NCBI RefSeq assembly: GCF_028748185.1
Contig: NZ_CP118164.1
Coordinates: forward strand, 4,055,814-4,119,813
Direction: 5' to 3'
Length of the DNA stretch: 64,000 bases
Source: Bremerella sp. P1
GTDB taxonomy: Bacteria > Planctomycetota > Planctomycetia > Pirellulales > Pirellulaceae
Position numbers and translations under genes: made by a program. The notes under the pieces were generated by a model. It was given only the letters and a program-made list of their open reading frames with translations. It searched no databases and was not told where the DNA came from. Of the stretch, positions 61,923 through 64,000 are shown one piece after another; position 1 is the first letter of the stretch, and every line of letters begins with the position of its first letter.

Positions 61923-62105
61923 ATGGTTTGCAACGTCAACCACTTTCAGTGGCCCCAATCCAATTCTAACGACCCCATGGATTTGGATGCTTTCTCGCGG
62001 CCGCTGCCTCCGAATCCACACCCAGACACACCCTACGTAGTCGTTCTGCTCAAGATGCTGAGCGTGGCCGATGAAGTCTCCGATGGAGACGAGTTCGAGC
62101 TCTAG
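61923..62105 (+). CDS. Small hypothetical protein
   Basis: Encodes 60 residues from the ATG at 61923 (a TTG lies 15 bases earlier). Pro- and Asp-rich (DAFSRPLPPNPHPDTPYVVV then a helical acidic tail). The stop lies six bases from the stop of the convergent deacetylase-like gene. Ribosome-binding site is weak. Possibly real but without a family; the evidence is limited to position and composition. Confidence 0.42.
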   Translation: MVCNVNHFQWPQSNSNDPMDLDAFSRPLPPNPHPDTPYVVVLLKMLSVADEVSDGDEFEL

Positions 62106-62111
62106 AAAACA

Positions 62112-63065
62112 CTAAGAAGCATTCTCCACCGATGCCTTGGCCAGTTCACGAAGATGCACTTCAATCGAGTCGGCCAGGCGTGGCGGGTTATATCCACCTT
62201 CCAGCATGCTGACGATGCGTCCCTCGCACCATGTGTTGGCGATTTGCTGGACAATATTGGTCAGCGTGGCGAAGTCTTCGGTTTCGAGGCCCAAGTCACC
62301 GACCGGATCGTCCTTGTGCGCATCGAAGCCGGCGCTGATCATCACCAGGTCTGGTTGAATACGCTCGGCAAACTCTTGCAATTGATACTCAAAGGTAGTG
62401 AGCGTAGCCATGCGATCGGTTCCGTACGGGACCGGTAGGTTCCAGGTCGTACCTTTTCCCGGGCCTTCTCCCACGGCATCTCGATCACCAGAGCCTGGGT
62501 AGAACGGATAGCGATGCATGGAAAAGAACGCCACGTTCTCGTCACGCCAAAAGATGTCTTGGGTTCCATTCCCGTGATGAACGTCCCAGTCGACGATCAA
62601 GACCTTGGGGACGTCCAGCTCTTTGACCGCCAAGGCGGCCGCGATGGCGATGTTGTTCATCAGGCAGAAGCCCATCGCCTTGTCGGTTGTGGCGTGGTGC
62701 CCCGGCGGTCGGATCATGCAAAACGCGTTGGAAGCATCCCCCTGAACCACCTTCCGCGTCGCATCAATTGCGGCACCGGCAGCGAGTAGCGCTACCTTGT
62801 AAGAGTCGTGTGAAACGACCGTATCGGCATCAAGTTCTCCCCCTCCGTTTTCGGCCAGTTCGCGGGTTCGGGCGATCATATCGCGGTCGTGAACCATCAA
62901 AACCTGTTCGAGCGTGGCTGCCTCAAACGTAGGAAGGGTCCATTTTTCCCAGATTTTTTTGTCGCGAAGCTGCGTCGTGCACGTCGTCAGGCGCAACGGA
63001 CATTCCGGATGTTTGCCCGTTTGGTGCTGAAGACAACGATCGTGGTAATAAAGCAGGCTGGTCAT
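62112..63065 (-). CDS. Histone deacetylase-like (AcuC/AphA) amidohydrolase
   Basis: A 317-residue zinc-dependent deacylase, of the class II histone-deacetylase / acetylpolyamine amidohydrolase group. RPPGHH is at 119-124 with the catalytic His pair, the metal ligands are in DWDVHHGNGTQ at 159-169, and SAGFDAHKDDP at 244-254 supplies the other Asp. GYNPPRL near the end carries the common Gly-Gly-Tyr. Acts on an acetylated amine or lysine; target not evident. ATG at 63065 is the family start; the frame opens at 63113. Confidence 0.92.
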   Translation of the reverse strand: MTSLLYYHDRCLQHQTGKHPECPLRLTTCTTQLRDKKIWEKWTLPTFEAATLEQVLMVHDRDMIARTRELAENGGGELDADTVVSHDSYKVALLAAGAAIDATRKVVQGDASNAFCMIRPPGHHATTDKAMGFCLMNNIAIAAALAVKELDVPKVLIVDWDVHHGNGTQDIFWRDENVAFFSMHRYPFYPGSGDRDAVGEGPGKGTTWNLPVPYGTDRMATLTTFEYQLQEFAERIQPDLVMISAGFDAHKDDPVGDLGLETEDFATLTNIVQQIANTWCEGRIVSMLEGGYNPPRLADSIEVHLRELAKASVENAS

Positions 63066-63277
63066 CGCCGAGGTTGGCTCTTTTGGGGGGATAGTGCGAA
63101 TTCGTTGACACAAAATCGGGCGAGCAACTATTCTTAACCTAACCGATGTCAGAGGGTATGATTAGATTACTCGTCGATTGGGGAAAAGTACTCCCTTAGA
63201 TCCCTCGCTCATCTCATCGAAGCTCTATCTCAGTTTGTCTGAGGTGGGAAGACTCTTACTCATAGGAACATCGTGGC

Positions 63278-64000
63278 ATGAAACGAGTTGCTGTCTCGAC
63301 CCTGGTACTCGCCATCATGGCCTGCTGTGCGCAGACCAGCTGGGCTCAGTACAACGAGATTCCGGTTACCGCCACCGACATCGATCCCGATTCGCGTGAT
63401 ACGCAAACTCGCATCCGTTTCGGTCAGGCTCAAGCTGCCGTTCGCGAATACCTCAGCGGTAAGACGATGGACGAGCAAGGCCGGGCACTCATTCGCAAAT
63501 TCTTCCGCGATGCCTACCTCAAGAGTTGGACTCGCAAAGAGAATTGGACGCAGGCTGGTGCGAAGCGCCAAGAGTTCTTGCGTGCCTATTACGGCCCACT
63601 CTACTCCGAGCCAACTTCTCGAGCCATGGTGAACGAGATCATGGTCGAGTTTATGCGCGAATACATCAAGCCGAATTATCATCCTGTGCTTCGATACAAC
63701 GCAATTTTGCTGCTGGGCGACCTCCGCGCACGGGAAATGGATAACATTAACCAGACACCTGAGGTTCCTTACGCTCCGGCGACCGCTATTCTGCTTTCCG
63801 CGTTGGAAGATCCGAATCAAAGCGACGCCGTGAAGGTGGGTGCCTGGATTGGTTTGATGGAGCAGTGCCAGCTTTATGGGGTGAACCTCGGAGCAATGGC
63901 CGGTGCTGAGAAGACCAAGGTGATGGACCTGGTCGTCAAAACATTGACCGAGAAGGCACCGCCGGAAGGTCGCGGAGCCGATGCCCATACCTGGATGCGA
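63278..64000 (+). CDS. Secreted hypothetical protein with HEAT-like helices (partial)
   Basis: The open frame runs from ATG at 63278 past the window end (241 codons seen). A signal peptide (VAVSTLVLAIMACCAQTSWAQ) is followed by helical segments such as QAQAAVREYLSG, FFRDAYLKSWTRKENWTQ, and RYNAILLLGDLRAREMDN, with a repeat-like second block (DAVKVGAWIGLMEQC). The pattern is like HEAT or armadillo repeats of planctomycete secreted proteins. AGGA lies upstream of the ATG. The rest of the gene is beyond the window; function unknown. Confidence 0.78.
   Translation, partial: MKRVAVSTLVLAIMACCAQTSWAQYNEIPVTATDIDPDSRDTQTRIRFGQAQAAVREYLSGKTMDEQGRALIRKFFRDAYLKSWTRKENWTQAGAKRQEFLRAYYGPLYSEPTSRAMVNEIMVEFMREYIKPNYHPVLRYNAILLLGDLRAREMDNINQTPEVPYAPATAILLSALEDPNQSDAVKVGAWIGLMEQCQLYGVNLGAMAGAEKTKVMDLVVKTLTEKAPPEGRGADAHTWMR

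Noticed and set aside
63260-63988. Open frame of 242 codons on the minus strand at the window end
   Set aside because: The + strand carries a frame from 63278 with a signal peptide and ribosome-binding site, so the minus frame is a shadow.

Overview
The window looks like a chromosomal segment of a planctomycete of the Pirellulales type (Blastopirellula/Bremerella/Rhodopirellula-like). The evidence is the family content: two DUF1559 pseudopilin-like proteins, a DUF1501 and DUF1549/DUF1553 pair, a DUF1080 protein, a PmoA-like protein, several large Ser/Thr kinases, CsrA, and many small membrane-anchored proteins without clear relatives. Coding density is high, base composition is moderately GC-rich, and neighbouring genes often overlap by 4 bases. 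I saw no rRNA, tRNA or CRISPR array.

Layout. 1-3585: end of a membrane protein, then four tandem overlapping paralogues with an N-terminal membrane anchor. 3582-5561: Bcr/CflA-type efflux pump divergent from a TetR regulator, with a 16-base palindrome between them. 5639-7915: small membrane protein and acetolactate synthase (ilvB). 8319-12962: glycosyltransferase 2, a polytopic membrane protein, and a Ser/Thr kinase fused to a macro-like domain. 13103-19826: methyltransferase, then an ABC exporter operon (ATPase, permease, periplasmic-type protein, membrane protein). 20323-22585: two DUF1559 genes. 22753-22930: a possible sigma-54-driven small RNA. 23067-28497: folC, facing an FHA/GAF/adenylate cyclase plus a receptor-like Ser/Thr kinase with an extracellular sensor. 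28621-39428: metabolic and secreted proteins, a structured leader RNA before a 74-residue protein, csrA, an alkyltransferase-like/endonuclease V fusion, VanZ, a sugar epimerase and DUF1080. 54402-64000: ordinary planctomycete genes (DoxX/HTTM-like, DUF1501, DUF1549/1553, DUF4013-like, S41 protease, histone-deacetylase-like, a truncated gene).

The unusual part is 40767-54021, a 13.2 kb integrative element inserted in comM (yifB). The N-terminal part of comM lies at 54228-54014 and the rest at 40774-39446, both on the minus strand. Joining them at the shared octamer GCCGGGGC restores the frame of a normal YifB protein. The element encodes a large serine integrase whose reading frame runs out through the right junction. 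Its natural 3' end, 55 further codons, sits at the left end (40775-40941), so attP lies inside the integrase gene and integration shortens the integrase.

The left half of the element looks like a defence region: two Eco29kI-type GIY-YIG restriction enzymes, a C5 cytosine methyltransferase, Vsr, an HNH nuclease, a Cas2-like SinR protein, and an operon of three tiny paralogous proteins followed by a small membrane protein. I do not recognise this last operon as any described system. The right half holds an overlapping operon of unknown proteins, a serine resolvase, several strong hairpins and the integrase. Starts were often moved inward from the longest open frame, using ribosome-binding sites, signal peptides and gene overlap.
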